Shown here in pieces: positions 63,629 through 64,000 of a stretch of 64,000 nt of DNA; positions within the stretch are counted from its first letter, which is position 1; each line of letters begins with the position of its first letter. Location: the NCBI GenBank assembly GCA_028571685.1, contig CM053143.1, forward strand, positions 154,622,329 through 154,686,328, in the 5' to 3' direction. A program made the translations under genes and the position numbers. Under the pieces are notes generated by a model. The model did not search any database, had not been told where the DNA came from, and was given only the letters and a program-made list of their open reading frames with translations. This DNA comes from Heterohyrax brucei. Lineage: Eukaryota; Chordata; Mammalia; Hyracoidea; Procaviidae.

Positions 63629-64000
63629 CCTCACAGCCTAGAGTGCAACTTGCCATTGGGTCCAAGCTGTCTTCTTTGAGGAGTAAAAGGAGCCTCCCAG
63701 GAAAATAATATGCTGAAGCATAAAAAGGAAAGGAAAGGAAGGGGTGAATTGTGGGACCACCAGCTGTAGGAACTTTGGCAGCCTCCTCATACAGCCTCAG
63801 AAGACTGGAAAGGCTTCTTTGGCTTCTAACATGTCTGCAACATTTTTGTGTTTGTGGCATTTGAAGGATTGGTGAGCCTCTGCAGATGAGAAACTGTTTC
63901 CAAATACATCACATGAAAAATATTTTCTTTTCATGCTCTGAGAACCTGAACCTATTTAGGTCTGATCTTACCAGCAAACACAGAGAAAGGCACCCTCTGG
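63629..64000. other. No gene or clear repeat recognised
   Basis: Single-copy-looking up to the window end, with an AAAGG run near 63724-63742. Confidence 0.3.

Noticed and set aside
1-64000. Any prokaryote-type operon, phage or defence system
   Set aside because: No long coding frames, mammalian repeats throughout, and no ribosome-site or operon pattern.

Overview
The window reads as non-coding mammalian DNA from an afrotherian, most likely an elephant or a close paenungulate relative. The main reason is the repeat content. More than fifty copies or pieces of a tRNA-derived SINE are present that match what I remember of AfroSINE, with a head like CCTGGTGGTGTAGTGGTTA, a middle like TGGGGCAGTTCTACTCTGTC and a tail like GAGTCAGAATCGACTC. 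Alongside them are pieces of the RTE-clade LINE that shares the SINE tail (RTE1/BovB-like), a second SINE type with a tRNA-Gly-like head joined to RTE ends, lineage-type L1 3' ends, and MaLR-like solo LTRs. Older mammal-wide MIR, L2 and hAT relics lie underneath. Family names come from memory of consensus sequences, not from a search.

No host protein-coding exon, rRNA, tRNA gene or CRISPR array could be supported. The longest open frames (up to 189 codons) show no recognisable domain and mostly overlap repeats. The only readable protein remnants belong to LINEs: an L1-type ORF1 protein at 8668-9742 in an element that has no ORF2 (a HAL1-type half-LINE), and RTE endonuclease and reverse-transcriptase pieces at 3067-3827, 4526-5856, 22095-22768, 56040-56692 and 57617-58080.

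Layout. 1-6.7 kb: LTR pieces, one split by an RTE fragment, an RTE with an inverted middle, and an L1 tail. 7-11 kb: half-LINE between LTR pieces. 11.9-15 kb: RTE deletion derivatives and SINEs. 15-21 kb: mostly single-copy-looking DNA with scattered SINEs. 21-27 kb: RTE 3' part, a short minisatellite, and a MIR segment copied into a SINE. 27-32.7 kb: a tRNA-Gly-type SINE, two L1 3' ends and a row of three SINEs. 33-43 kb: sparse, with one LTR holding a SINE. 43-49 kb: two LTRs head to head and dense SINEs. 49-55 kb: L2 remains. 56-58 kb: two RTE 3' ends around an LTR. 58.4-59.9 kb: the most repeat-poor stretch, with a TATA/MEF2-like cluster that could be a promoter. 60-64 kb: SINEs, an hAT relic, an LTR and an unassigned block.

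I found no evidence of a new biological system. The best items are structural: the RTE with an inverted middle, the duplicated MIR block inside a SINE, the series of RTE internal-deletion derivatives and RTE-tailed SINEs, the half-LINE, and the possible muscle-type promoter.
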